Source: an uncultured Salinimicrobium sp. (GTDB lineage Bacteria > Bacteroidota > Bacteroidia > Flavobacteriales > Flavobacteriaceae). Taken from it: DNA of 64,000 nucleotides. Shown one piece after another: positions 16,565 through 25,040 of the stretch. Position 1 is the stretch's first letter, and the number at the start of each line of letters is the position of its first letter. A program made the position numbers and the translations under genes. Below the pieces are notes generated by a model. The model made no database searches. It was not told the DNA's origin and saw only the letters and a list, made by a program, of their open reading frames with translations. Location of the stretch: contig CAMPKA010000001.1 of assembly GCA_946887075.1 (NCBI GenBank), positions 62,001 to 126,000 of the forward strand, given 5' to 3'.

Positions 16565-18244
16565 TTAAAGTATTCCTTCTAAGGCCAGCATTCCACCTGC
16601 TGCCGATGCGGCCGCCGACACCACGGCTGTGGCCACAAGCCACCAGGCAGCAGCTGCGGCTGCTTTCCTCGATTCTTCTGCAGCGATAACTGCTTTTTCT
16701 TTCGCTTCGGCCATCTTCTGATTCACCTGAAGTTCGAGATGGTCAACCTTTTCCAAAACCGTATCCCGGGCGGCGACTATGCGTTCCGCTATCGGTTCGG
16801 CTTCTGCTCTGGTCATCGAGGTTCTGTTAACCAGCATAGCTGTCAGCTCTTCCTGATTGTAATGCTTGAGTTTATATTTAAGATCAGGTCCGCCGTCAGA
16901 TTCCTGGAAGATGTGAATGAAGTCGCTATAGACTCTGTTAAGATCACTGCCCGCTCCGCTGAACATACTGCTGACGCGTGCTTTTAAATCGTCTGCTTTG
17001 GTTCCCAGCTCTCCTTTTTTCTGTTGCGTTTTTTGCTGATTTTCCGCAAAGAAAGCCCTCACCTTTTCCAGCACCTTCTCCGCCTGCGATACGCGCTTTT
17101 CCGCCTCTTCACGGCTCATATTCTGCGAAGAAAGCACTTTCACCAGAGTCTCCCGGTCCACAGCGCTCGCTTTAGCTTTAATAACGTCTGTTGCCTGGCC
17201 TGGTTCCCTGAACACCCTACGAAGATCCTCCTCCAGCTTCTCAGGTTGAAGTTCTTCCTTCTGAGTGTTGCGCAGCGTATCTATGATCCTTTCCTGGTAT
17301 CGTTCGATTTGTTCCCGGTCTGCAGAAGTCAGGGCCTCAATCCCTTGTTTGGCCTTCTCCTGGTTTGGAGCGTCACTCCTGGCAATGTCCTTAAGGCTGT
17401 GGACATGTTCTTTTATCGCTTCTTTATCCTCTTTCGAAAGCGAACTTTTATCCGCCTCTTCCAGGATCATTTTCTTTACGGAATTGGGATAGTCGAAATC
17501 CGCCTTTTCTGTCACCTGTAAGTGAGTCAGAAGATCCTTGATCTCCTTTTTCAATTTCTTGATATCGAGTTGTTGCGGCTTGAGTTCCCTTACGTAATGT
17601 TCAATCTTTCGGTCTATATGATGGGAATTGAATAGTTTCTCAAGCTGCTTTCTCATCTGTTTGGCCTCCGCTTTAGCCTGGGTCTTTGCAACTTCCTTGG
17701 CCCGATGTTCCTCAGAAGTAGAAAAAACCGAGGTTGCAGAGGAAAGGCTGTGTTTCACAGTTGAAACCAATCCTCCCACCAGGGAAGAGATCATGTTGAC
17801 CTCGAGGTAAGTCACGATCATAAAGAAGGCAGCCCATATTACCAGGCCAAGACTTGCTCCTATAAAATTGATTCCAGTGAGCCCCAGCTTTACGGCCAGA
17901 AGACTGGAAAAGAACAGTGCCACAGAGGTGGTGATCAGCGTCCATAAACCAAGTCCCGCCGAGACCTTCTGCCCCATATTCAGTCCACCATGATGATCGT
18001 GAGAATCATGAACCTGTGAATGTGAGGAACTCGAATGGGCTTTTTTCCTGATATTTCCTACTGCTGTTATCCCTGCAGCCACGGATAAAGCGGTCAGGAA
18101 TAACTGGAAACCCAGGGCCAATATAACCCCTGCAACGACACATACGAAAAAATTAGTGTCTTCTACAAGCAATGCCGTCTCGGCCTCCTGTGCGGTGAGC
18201 GATCCAGGCAGTGCGAGTAAAACCATTAAGATTGCTTCTTTCAT
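16565..18244 (-). CDS. Multi-helix membrane protein with coiled-coil repeats
   Basis: Taken from the ATG at 18244, which has an AGGAG Shine-Dalgarno sequence just upstream; a further ATG at 18268 lacks one. The product is 559 residues: a signal-like first segment, three membrane segments in the first 160 residues, and a His-rich loop (HSSSSHSQVHDSHDHH). A long charged helical region follows, and then a C-terminal Ala-rich hydrophobic helix. Within the helical region a unit of about 100 residues recurs, seen in RETLVKVLSSQNMSREEAE and EELTAMLVNRTSMTRAEAE, each followed by a helix ending in VLEKV. I do not recognise the family. It could be an envelope-stress or scaffold protein, but nothing in the sequence proves this. 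Confidence 0.75.
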   Translation of the reverse strand: MKEAILMVLLALPGSLTAQEAETALLVEDTNFFVCVVAGVILALGFQLFLTALSVAAGITAVGNIRKKAHSSSSHSQVHDSHDHHGGLNMGQKVSAGLGLWTLITTSVALFFSSLLAVKLGLTGINFIGASLGLVIWAAFFMIVTYLEVNMISSLVGGLVSTVKHSLSSATSVFSTSEEHRAKEVAKTQAKAEAKQMRKQLEKLFNSHHIDRKIEHYVRELKPQQLDIKKLKKEIKDLLTHLQVTEKADFDYPNSVKKMILEEADKSSLSKEDKEAIKEHVHSLKDIARSDAPNQEKAKQGIEALTSADREQIERYQERIIDTLRNTQKEELQPEKLEEDLRRVFREPGQATDVIKAKASAVDRETLVKVLSSQNMSREEAEKRVSQAEKVLEKVRAFFAENQQKTQQKKGELGTKADDLKARVSSMFSGAGSDLNRVYSDFIHIFQESDGGPDLKYKLKHYNQEELTAMLVNRTSMTRAEAEPIAERIVAARDTVLEKVDHLELQVNQKMAEAKEKAVIAAEESRKAAAAAAWWLVATAVVSAAASAAGGMLALEGIL

Positions 18245-18367
18245 ACCTGCTCCTGATTTTAAATTCACTCTAAATTAAGCCATTGAAAACCGGTTTCTTA
18301 TAAAAAATTGCTAAATGAGGCTTTTTTAGCAGTAAAAAAGGGGAATCTTAAGGAATTTTAGGAGAAT

Positions 18368-18775
18368 TTAAGAGGAGAGATTTTGGAGCTTGATTTTCAG
18401 CTGACAATGCAGGTTTGAACAGTCGGTTTTGGAGAGTGGTTTTTCCAGATAATCCAGGACAAGGGGATACTGCATGGCCTTTTGTCTATCGCTGCTGTTA
18501 ATCGATGAGGTGACCACAACAACAAAGATGTTGCTCTTGGGTGCCTCATCCTGAAGCCGCTCTAAAAATTCCCACCCGCTCATGCCGGGCATATTGATAT
18601 CCAACAGGATCAAAATGGGCTGAGGGCTCTTCCACTGGCCTAGCAGAAAATTCAGGGCGTCACTTGCATCTTTAAACTCAAAAATATCCCCTGAAAGGTC
18701 ACTCTTCCTGACCAGTATTTTATGCAGGAAGAGAATAACTCCATCGTCATCAATAATAACAACGTCAATGTTCAT
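18368..18775 (-). CDS. Single-domain response regulator
   Basis: 135 residues forming only a receiver domain. The acidic pocket (IIDDD at about 7-11), the phospho-acceptor Asp59 in LLDINMPGMSG, the Thr/Ser in VVTSS and Lys112 in EKP are all present. With no output domain it probably acts by protein contact, as CheY-like proteins do. No histidine kinase lies next to it. About 100 bases separate it from the membrane-protein gene that follows on the same strand. Confidence 0.9.
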   Translation of the reverse strand: MNIDVVIIDDDGVILFLHKILVRKSDLSGDIFEFKDASDALNFLLGQWKSPQPILILLDINMPGMSGWEFLERLQDEAPKSNIFVVVVTSSINSSDRQKAMQYPLVLDYLEKPLSKTDCSNLHCQLKIKLQNLSS

Positions 18776-18854
18776 AGGTCAGTTCAGTGTGGGTACAGGT
18801 ATCAAACAACTGTGGTTCTTGGGAGATTCTAATAAAGGTAAAAAATATTCGGGT

Positions 18855-19358
18855 TTAACCCGCAAAAAATTCCGCTCGGAACTCCCAGGTCTTATAAAGG
18901 AATAAAAGGAGAAACATGAAGGTGACGACGAATTCCATGAAGGTGGATGCCAGAAGTCCTATAAAAGAACCCGAAGCCGCCTTCAAGGCGCTCCTGTTAT
19001 CCGCCTTGTTAAGAATTTCTCCAATAAAGGCCCCTACAAATGGAACGAAAAGAACTGCGAAGGGCACCGGAATGAAAATCCCCACTACAAGTCCGATGGT
19101 TGCACCGATCATCCCCTTCCTGCTGCCACCCAAATAGCGAGTGCCCAGGGCGGGAATGGCATATTGCAAGGCAAAAATGATGATCGTGATCACGAGGGTG
19201 ATTCCAAGAAAAGTATAGTTCATCGGAACAGCTTTACTCAGGTGAAATACAAGCAGTCCACACCAACTCAGGGGGATGCCGGGCAAGATGGGAAGAAAAC
19301 TTCCGAGTACTCCGGCAACCATAAGAAGAGAGGCAAGGATCAATATGATGATGTCCAT
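18855..19358 (-). CDS. DUF456 family membrane protein
   Basis: 167 residues from the ATG at 19358. The frame stays open upstream to 19445, but that extension runs through the blaI operator and lacks family similarity. Hydrophobic segments alternate with Gly-rich turns (VAGVLGSFLPILPGIPLSW, then the GGSRKGMIGATIGLVVGIF type repeat), a pattern typical of DUF456. The function of the family is unknown. It diverges from blaI, so the palindromes at 19402-19434 could also affect it. Confidence 0.85.
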   Translation of the reverse strand: MDIIILILASLLMVAGVLGSFLPILPGIPLSWCGLLVFHLSKAVPMNYTFLGITLVITIIIFALQYAIPALGTRYLGGSRKGMIGATIGLVVGIFIPVPFAVLFVPFVGAFIGEILNKADNRSALKAASGSFIGLLASTFMEFVVTFMFLLLFLYKTWEFRAEFFAG

Positions 19359-19401
19359 GGGCGCTTTTCCGCTAATATAGAAAAAGAAGAAGAATTTTTT
19401 C

Positions 19402-19434
19402 ACTAAATATTTAGTTGCAACTAATTTTTTAGTT
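19402..19434 (+). promoter_or_regulatory. BlaI-type operator, three overlapping palindromes
   Basis: Between DUF456 and blaI lie ACTAAATATTTAGT (19402-19415), TTAGTTGCAACTAA (19411-19424) and AACTAATTTTTTAGTT (19419-19434). Each is a perfect inverted repeat built from [A]ACTAA/TTAGT half-sites. BlaI/MecI proteins bind ACTA...TAGT dyads, and autoregulation of such genes is well known. The site begins 26 bases before the blaI start codon. Confidence 0.8.
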
Positions 19435-19459
19435 ATATTAGCCATAACAAAGAAGAATC

Positions 19460-19825
19460 ATGAAACAGCTAACCAAAGCAGAAGAAGAAATTATGCAGGT
19501 TCTATGGGATCTGGAAGAGGCAAATGTCGCTACCGTAATCGAACAGCTTGCTGAACCCAAACCTGCTTACAATACGGTCTCCACCATAATCCGGATTCTT
19601 GAGTCCAAGGGTTTTGTGGATCACCGAAAAGCCGGTAAGGGTTATATCTACTTTCCGGTAGTCTCCCGGGAGACCTATTCCAACCATAGTATGACCAAAT
19701 TGATTGATTCCTACTTCAACGGCTCCTTCAAAAGCATGGTGTCCTTCTTTGTCAAGAACAACCAGATGGATGTAAAAGAATTGGAGTCCATCTTAAAAGA
19801 GATCAATAAAAACCAAAGCAAATGA
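19460..19825 (+). CDS. BlaI/MecI/CopY family repressor
   Basis: 121 residues, full length for the family. It has a winged helix-turn-helix (LTKAEEEIMQVLWDLEEANVATVIEQL, then YNTVSTIIRILESKGFVDH and the wing GKGYIYFP) and a C-terminal dimerisation helix region. It should repress its own operon until the BlaR1-type protease encoded next to it cleaves it. The stop overlaps the start of the M56 gene by 4 bases. In Bacteroidota such pairs are often unrelated to beta-lactam resistance, and no beta-lactamase gene is present here. Confidence 0.93.
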   Translation: MKQLTKAEEEIMQVLWDLEEANVATVIEQLAEPKPAYNTVSTIIRILESKGFVDHRKAGKGYIYFPVVSRETYSNHSMTKLIDSYFNGSFKSMVSFFVKNNQMDVKELESILKEINKNQSK

Positions 19826-21291
19826 CGGCGTATATCACAATGACAATGATGTTCCAGGCGATATTTCTCCTGGCTTACGATATCCTGCTCAAAAAAGAAA
19901 CCTTTTTCACCTACAACAGGATTTACCTGATTCTGGCGCCCCTGATCGGTTTGGCGCTACCCTTCCTGGAAATCCCACTCCTACAGCAGAACATTTCTTC
20001 AATGGGCTTTGTCAGTCTTCCCGAAATCATAATAGGTGCAGAAAGTAATTCAGCAATAGGGCAGCCGGAAGGAACGGAGGAGGCATTTTTGCTTTTCGAT
20101 ATGTGGTGGATGATATACGGGCTGGGGGTGCTGGGAAGTCTGTGTATTTTCACCTACAAGATCACAAAGCTCCGAGCCCTGGTTAACAGCGGAAAACCGA
20201 CCCGGATAAAGGGATTTCCCGTCATTGAAATCCCCGGGTCCACTGAAGCCTGCACCTTTTTTAATACCATTCTTTTAGGAGAGGATCTGACACCGCAGGA
20301 GCGGCAACAGATCCTACTTCATGAAGCAGTTCATGTTCGGCATAGACATACCTGGGACCTGTTATTCTTCGAATTCCTAAGGATGTCAATGTGGTTCAAT
20401 CCCCTCGTGTATCTCTTCCAACGAAGAGTCGGAGTGCTTCATGAGTTTATCGCAGATGCAGGAGTGGTGCAACAAGTGAAAAAACAGACCTATTATGAAC
20501 AACTACTCAACTTGAGCTTTGATACCCGCAACATTACCTTCATCAATCAATTTTTCAATCATTCAATAATCAAAAAACGAATCGTTATGCTACAAAAATC
20601 AAAATCAAAATCAACAGCAAAATGGAAATACCTTGTGCTCATACCACTCATCGCATGCATGTTGACTTCCGTCGCCTGCACCCAGGATGAAACTATGGCG
20701 ACCCCGAACCTCCCTGAGGAGGTTGTAACTGTGAATGTGAAGGATCTCGATAAAATGACCACAGCGGAAAAGGCGCTGGTTGAAACTGCAATGGCTCAAG
20801 TGACCCAAGAGGGGAAATATCAAACTTTAATTGTGACAGACGGCGATGAAACCTTGGAACTTTCCGTCAATGCAACCCCGCGAGCCACTGTAGCAGTTCA
20901 GAAAAAGGACCTGAGGGCAGATCAGAAAATAGATGTTCCCTTTGCAGTAATTGAGGAGGTTCCAGTATTTCCGGGATGTAACGTACTTGCTTCAAACAAG
21001 GACCGTAAGGAATGCATGTCTGGCAAAATAAGTGAATTTGTAAGTGCAAACTTTAATACAGCTCTCGGAAAGGAACTCGGATTGACGGGAATAAACCGCA
21101 TCTATGTACAATTTCGGATAAACAGGGAGGGTATCGTGGAAGTCCTGGGGGTGAGGGCCCCCCATCCGGCTCTTAAAGCTGAGGCGGAAAGAGTGGTAAA
21201 CGCGCTGCCGGTAATGAAGCCGGGGAAACAACGGGGTCAAGAGGTAGGGGTTCTTTATTCTCTCCCAATTGTTTTCCAGGTTGACAAGTAA
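19822..21291 (+). CDS. BlaR1-like M56 peptidase with TonB-like C-terminus
   Basis: 489 residues. The membrane-embedded zinc peptidase has HEAVH at about 167-171, with VLHEFIADAG further on giving the second Glu and Asp. Helices lie near residues 5-20, 35-55 and 92-112. A further hydrophobic segment at about 270-287 is followed by a periplasmic part. Instead of a penicillin-binding sensor domain, the last 115 residues look like a TonB C-terminal domain: VPVFPGC, a second Cys in RKECM, and VQFRINREGIVEVLGVR. This M56-TonB arrangement is known in Bacteroidota. It presumably senses an envelope signal and inactivates BlaI; the signal is unknown. Confidence 0.9.
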   Translation: MTAYITMTMMFQAIFLLAYDILLKKETFFTYNRIYLILAPLIGLALPFLEIPLLQQNISSMGFVSLPEIIIGAESNSAIGQPEGTEEAFLLFDMWWMIYGLGVLGSLCIFTYKITKLRALVNSGKPTRIKGFPVIEIPGSTEACTFFNTILLGEDLTPQERQQILLHEAVHVRHRHTWDLLFFEFLRMSMWFNPLVYLFQRRVGVLHEFIADAGVVQQVKKQTYYEQLLNLSFDTRNITFINQFFNHSIIKKRIVMLQKSKSKSTAKWKYLVLIPLIACMLTSVACTQDETMATPNLPEEVVTVNVKDLDKMTTAEKALVETAMAQVTQEGKYQTLIVTDGDETLELSVNATPRATVAVQKKDLRADQKIDVPFAVIEEVPVFPGCNVLASNKDRKECMSGKISEFVSANFNTALGKELGLTGINRIYVQFRINREGIVEVLGVRAPHPALKAEAERVVNALPVMKPGKQRGQEVGVLYSLPIVFQVDK

Positions 21292-22420
21292 GTATTTTTG
21301 GATAATCCTTTTGATGGGTATTAGGACCGGTGCGCAGGCACCGGCTTCTGACCCCGCGGACAGCCTGCTTGCCTTAGGGGAATATGAAAAGGCTGCTGCA
21401 TCTGTGTCAGACGCGGGATCATCTATAACTATGCACCTGAAACTGGCGCACATATACACGGTCTGGGGAAAAACGGAACAGGCGCTTTGGCACCATCGTA
21501 AGGTCCTGTCCCGGCAACCCCATCGCATCCTGAGTCAGGTCGCCTACGCGGATCTCCTGCTAAAATCGGAAAGACTATCTGAGGCGGATAGTATATATAA
21601 GAGGCTTTCGAAACAATTCCCCGATAACCCGAAATTCTATTTCTCCCGGGGTTTAATACGGGAACATCAGCGGGATTCAACCGCCCTTTCTTTCTTCGAG
21701 GCAGCTGCAAAAGCAGACAATGGGTACTACATGGCATATTTCAAGATCTCCGGTATGCTCCTGAACAACCAGGATCTCCCGGGAGCCGGGCGAACAGCCA
21801 GGAAGGGATTAAGAACTGCCCCCAACCACACCGGTCTTCTTCTTATCCTGGCTCAGGCCCAATTGCACCAGGGCTACTTCCTTAAGGCCATAGATCAGTT
21901 CCAGAAACTCATACTTCTCGGTGAAGAAAGCAGTTTTATTCACACTAATCTCGGGTATCTCTATTATCGTACGGGAAAACCGCAAAAAGCCATTGATCAT
22001 TATCGGCTATCTTTGGCGTTAGAGCCAAAAGACCCAGCTGTACATCATGCCCTTGGAAAATTATACGCCGAGAAAGGGGAGCTGCGAAAATCCGAAGGCC
22101 ATCTTCTGAGGGCCATCATTCTTCAGTCCCCTCAGCTGGATCAGGAGTACCTAAGTCTGGGAATTACTTACACCCGCCTTGGAACATACCAAAAAGCTTT
22201 GGAGGCATTTGAACATGCACTGGCAGAAGATCCGGACAACCAGAGGGCGCTTTATGAACGTGCCATCGCCGCAGACAATTTTTTCAAGGACCGCGCCTCT
22301 GTTATACGGTTTTACCAGGCTTACCTGAACCAGTATGCCACTCGAGGTGATCCCGCCCTGATAAACTTCTCTAAAAGAAGGATCTCCCAAATCAAAAGAG
22401 AAATGCACCTGGAAAAATAA
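21269..22420 (+). CDS. Tetratricopeptide repeat protein, secreted
   Basis: 383 residues with a short N-terminal hydrophobic signal and about nine TPR units through the chain (for example FIHTNLGYLYYRTGKPQKAIDHYRLSL split as two helices, and the unit that follows it). TPRs form superhelical protein-binding surfaces. The gene begins inside the last 23 bases of the M56 gene in another frame, so it is part of the blaI operon and may serve the same envelope function. No catalytic domain is seen. An alternative start downstream at the Met in ILLMGIR would shorten the signal. Confidence 0.85.
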   Translation: MFSRLTSKYFWIILLMGIRTGAQAPASDPADSLLALGEYEKAAASVSDAGSSITMHLKLAHIYTVWGKTEQALWHHRKVLSRQPHRILSQVAYADLLLKSERLSEADSIYKRLSKQFPDNPKFYFSRGLIREHQRDSTALSFFEAAAKADNGYYMAYFKISGMLLNNQDLPGAGRTARKGLRTAPNHTGLLLILAQAQLHQGYFLKAIDQFQKLILLGEESSFIHTNLGYLYYRTGKPQKAIDHYRLSLALEPKDPAVHHALGKLYAEKGELRKSEGHLLRAIILQSPQLDQEYLSLGITYTRLGTYQKALEAFEHALAEDPDNQRALYERAIAADNFFKDRASVIRFYQAYLNQYATRGDPALINFSKRRISQIKREMHLEK

Positions 22421-22511
22421 TTCGCTCTGGTAGGAGCTCAAAAGTTTTGAACCTCCCATATTTCTTTTACTTTTGAAATCAGACATCCTGGCCTCCCTGT
22501 GTCCTGACATT

Positions 22512-22988
22512 ATGAAAAAAGTATTTTTCCTGCTGATTGCTTTGAGCCTGGCTTCCTGTGAGGGAATGCATAAGCGAAAAATCTCTTCCGAAGAGATCCT
22601 TTCCCAGGAAACTCGCGAGCTGAACTGGCACGAGGTAGATAACTACCCAGCTTTTGAGGAATGCAGGAGATATATCGACGAGGAAAATTCCAAACGTTGT
22701 TTCGGGGAAAAAGTCGCTGCCTACTTCTACGCTCATCTTGACCATAGAAAACCTGTTGTGACAACAGCACTTCACGATACCATCTTTCTCCACCTTAAAA
22801 TTTCCGAAACGGGTCATCCAAAGATCGATTCAATGGAGATCGACTCAATAGTGAGCAGGCAGCTTCCTGAGATCGCTTCCTGGCTCGAACAGAGTGTGGA
22901 TTCTCTTCCAAAGATCTACCCGGCAACAAAAAGAGGAATTCCGGTAGTGACCACCTTCAGAATGCCGATCGTAATCCAGGCAGAATAA
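22512..22988 (+). CDS. Lipoprotein with TonB-like domain motif
   Basis: 158 residues from the ATG at 22512; the open frame upstream to 22473 precedes the signal. The lipoprotein signal is KKVFFLLIALSLAS with Cys in SCEG. The NYPAFEECRRY motif and a second Cys (KRCFGEK) match the start of the TonB-like domain at the end of the BlaR1-like protein 1.5 kb upstream, and a strand pattern follows to VTTFRMPIVIQ. The position at the end of the blaI-M56-TPR cluster suggests a joint role. The function is not known. Confidence 0.75.
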   Translation: MKKVFFLLIALSLASCEGMHKRKISSEEILSQETRELNWHEVDNYPAFEECRRYIDEENSKRCFGEKVAAYFYAHLDHRKPVVTTALHDTIFLHLKISETGHPKIDSMEIDSIVSRQLPEIASWLEQSVDSLPKIYPATKRGIPVVTTFRMPIVIQAE

Positions 22989-22993
22989 ATCGC

Positions 22994-23875
22994 TCACAGA
23001 TCATATTTGTATCCGATTGTGAAATCAATCGGAAAAGACCCGTTAGCGTCAAGAACCAGGGAAACCACATCATTGTATGAAAAAGTGATGAAACTGCGGT
23101 CGGTAATTCTGATATCACTGCCTACCCCAAAGCTGAATGGGGCGGTGAAGGTGAATCCGGTGTCATCCTTTATCGCCGAGATATTGCCCTGGTCATCATA
23201 CAACACCACCTTATCCTGGGAATAAAGGAAAGTGGCCAGTTCCGCATCAAAATGAATATCGAACCCGTTCCCATATATGGCCCTGAACCTGTAATTCAGC
23301 GAAAGCTGTGTGGAACTGTAGGCATATTCCTCCCGACGAAACGACTGCCTGAGTTGGAGGAAAGCCGCGTGCCTCGGAGCCAGATTAGGGTCAAAGAATT
23401 CATATTCAAGACCCAGAACAGGAACGATTGTGTTTCCGGGATTTTCGGTGTAGATATTATTGGAGAGCCCTACAAACAACCCGATTCTCTGATGAATGTC
23501 CGGTGTGGATTCGTTTGCGACATAATCCGCCTGTACAAGCGCGTTATACGTGTTGACGAAATGCCTCAGGCTGTACAACACGAATTTGAGGTCTTCAGTC
23601 CGGATATCGGCCTCCTGGGTCAAGTCCTCCAACTGACCTCTAAAATCCTTTTTCTCAGCCACCGCAACTTCCCTGAGCTCGATAAGCCTATCCTTCTTTT
23701 GGACGAAATATCTGAAGTTTCTGCCCTCCTCAGTCCAAAAAAGACTTAGCGGCCCCTTGACCTCATGATGAAGCAATATGGTATCTCCCTCAATGATATA
23801 GGGCTGCTCCTGAGCCGTGGCCAGGCCGCTAAAAAAAAGGAACAATGCAAAAAATAAGATCCGGGTTTGTCGCAT
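22994..23875 (-). CDS. Putative outer-membrane beta-barrel protein
   Basis: 293 residues with a signal peptide (RQTRILFFALFLFFSGLATA). A charged helical segment spans about residues 65-120. From residue 130 there are many amphipathic strands rich in aromatic residues (RIGLFVGLSNNIYTE, LSLNYRFRAIYG, FTFTAPFSFGVGSDIRI, ending in DFTIGYKYDL). The pattern fits an outer-membrane barrel with a periplasmic part. I recognise no named family. It ends 5 bases after the end of the lipoprotein gene on the other strand. Confidence 0.7.
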   Translation of the reverse strand: MRQTRILFFALFLFFSGLATAQEQPYIIEGDTILLHHEVKGPLSLFWTEEGRNFRYFVQKKDRLIELREVAVAEKKDFRGQLEDLTQEADIRTEDLKFVLYSLRHFVNTYNALVQADYVANESTPDIHQRIGLFVGLSNNIYTENPGNTIVPVLGLEYEFFDPNLAPRHAAFLQLRQSFRREEYAYSSTQLSLNYRFRAIYGNGFDIHFDAELATFLYSQDKVVLYDDQGNISAIKDDTGFTFTAPFSFGVGSDIRITDRSFITFSYNDVVSLVLDANGSFPIDFTIGYKYDL

Positions 23876-23921
23876 ATTTGGGCGCTGGTAAAAAATTAAA
23901 GATAATAAAATATTCCCTCCC

Positions 23922-25040
23922 TCACTTCTTAAAGCTCCTGCCCTTCCAGGTATAGCTCATAAAAAATGCAGCTAATCCAATGGCACAACTAAAGAAGGGA
24001 TACAGTACACCACACCAGATGTAATGTTTCAGTAAATGCTTTTGAAAAACCAAATTGGCCGAGGGATATATAAATACCAGGTCAGTAAGCCCCTTTCCGA
24101 CGAAAGCCAGCAGAACGATCTTCCAGTCGAGAGCTGAAAGGGCTACGCCAAACAGGCCGCCCACCAGAAACAAATTCATCAAGAGAACGATCCCGGCTGT
24201 TATCATTGACAAAGGCTCTGTCGAGGCTGAGGCTTTGGAAACCCATCTCAGCCTTTGTTGCATAAGAGAATTCAGGTCCGGCTGTGGTGCTGTGGTCACC
24301 ACTGCCCTCCTGGAGCGGCGAAATACTGCGAGGAGTTGATTTTTTCTGAAAGCCTCCAGCAGAAAGACATCATCCCCGCTGGTGAATGAACTATTTCCTC
24401 CGTAGGCTCCAACCTTCCAGAAAGCTTCCCTGGAATAGCAGAGATTGGCTCCATTGCAGAGAAAGGGACGTCTTAATCCAAAGCCTCCGATGGTCGCACT
24501 CTGAAGGCTAAGGACATCGATTGCCTCGAAGACATTCAGAAAACCTATACCTGGAGAGCAGATCAACGGGGCGGAGACCATCTTTGCCCCGGTTGCAAGA
24601 ATAGTCGAGCTGAATTCCTGCAACCAGGACTGTGGTACGGTGCAGTCGCCGTCCGTGGTGACGATATATTCAAAATCCGCATTCCTTACCCCTGTCGTAA
24701 TGGCATCTTTCTTTGGACTTCCCGTAATGGTTTGTTTCGGGATACACCTGATATCGAGCTGGCTTTTTTTAATGTGCTCCTCGCACAGGACAGCGGAATC
24801 ATCCTCTGATTCATCATCAACCAGTAAGACCTGAAAGCTTTCCCGCGGATAATCCAATGCTTCGAGAGATTCGAGCAAAGCTGGAAGATGCTTTTTTTCG
24901 TTCCGGAAAGGGATGACCACTGAAAAACCAATCCAAGGCCTCCCTCTCCCATGTAGGGAGCTAATTTTTGTGATTCCGTACAGCAAATAGAAAAGTAGAC
25001 CACAATAAATCAGCAAGACTCCTCCAAGGACAGCCGCCAT
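23922..25040 (-). CDS. GT2 glycosyltransferase, membrane-bound
   Basis: 372 residues. An N-terminal membrane helix (residues 3-22) precedes a GT-A domain: VVIPFRNEKKHLPALLESL, LLVDDESEDDS, VTTDGDCTVP with the DxD-type metal site, and QQRLRWVSKA as the QxxRW motif of processive GT2 enzymes. Three membrane helices follow at the C-terminus. It transfers a sugar to a lipid or polysaccharide acceptor at the inner membrane; the sugar is unknown. Its start overlaps the stop of the flippase-like gene by one base, so the pair forms an operon. Confidence 0.88.
   Translation of the reverse strand: MAAVLGGVLLIYCGLLFYLLYGITKISSLHGRGRPWIGFSVVIPFRNEKKHLPALLESLEALDYPRESFQVLLVDDESEDDSAVLCEEHIKKSQLDIRCIPKQTITGSPKKDAITTGVRNADFEYIVTTDGDCTVPQSWLQEFSSTILATGAKMVSAPLICSPGIGFLNVFEAIDVLSLQSATIGGFGLRRPFLCNGANLCYSREAFWKVGAYGGNSSFTSGDDVFLLEAFRKNQLLAVFRRSRRAVVTTAPQPDLNSLMQQRLRWVSKASASTEPLSMITAGIVLLMNLFLVGGLFGVALSALDWKIVLLAFVGKGLTDLVFIYPSANLVFQKHLLKHYIWCGVLYPFFSCAIGLAAFFMSYTWKGRSFKK

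Noticed and set aside
19460..21291. Calling the BlaI/BlaR1 pair a beta-lactam resistance system.
   Set aside because: There is no penicillin-binding sensor domain and no beta-lactamase or mecA-type gene nearby.
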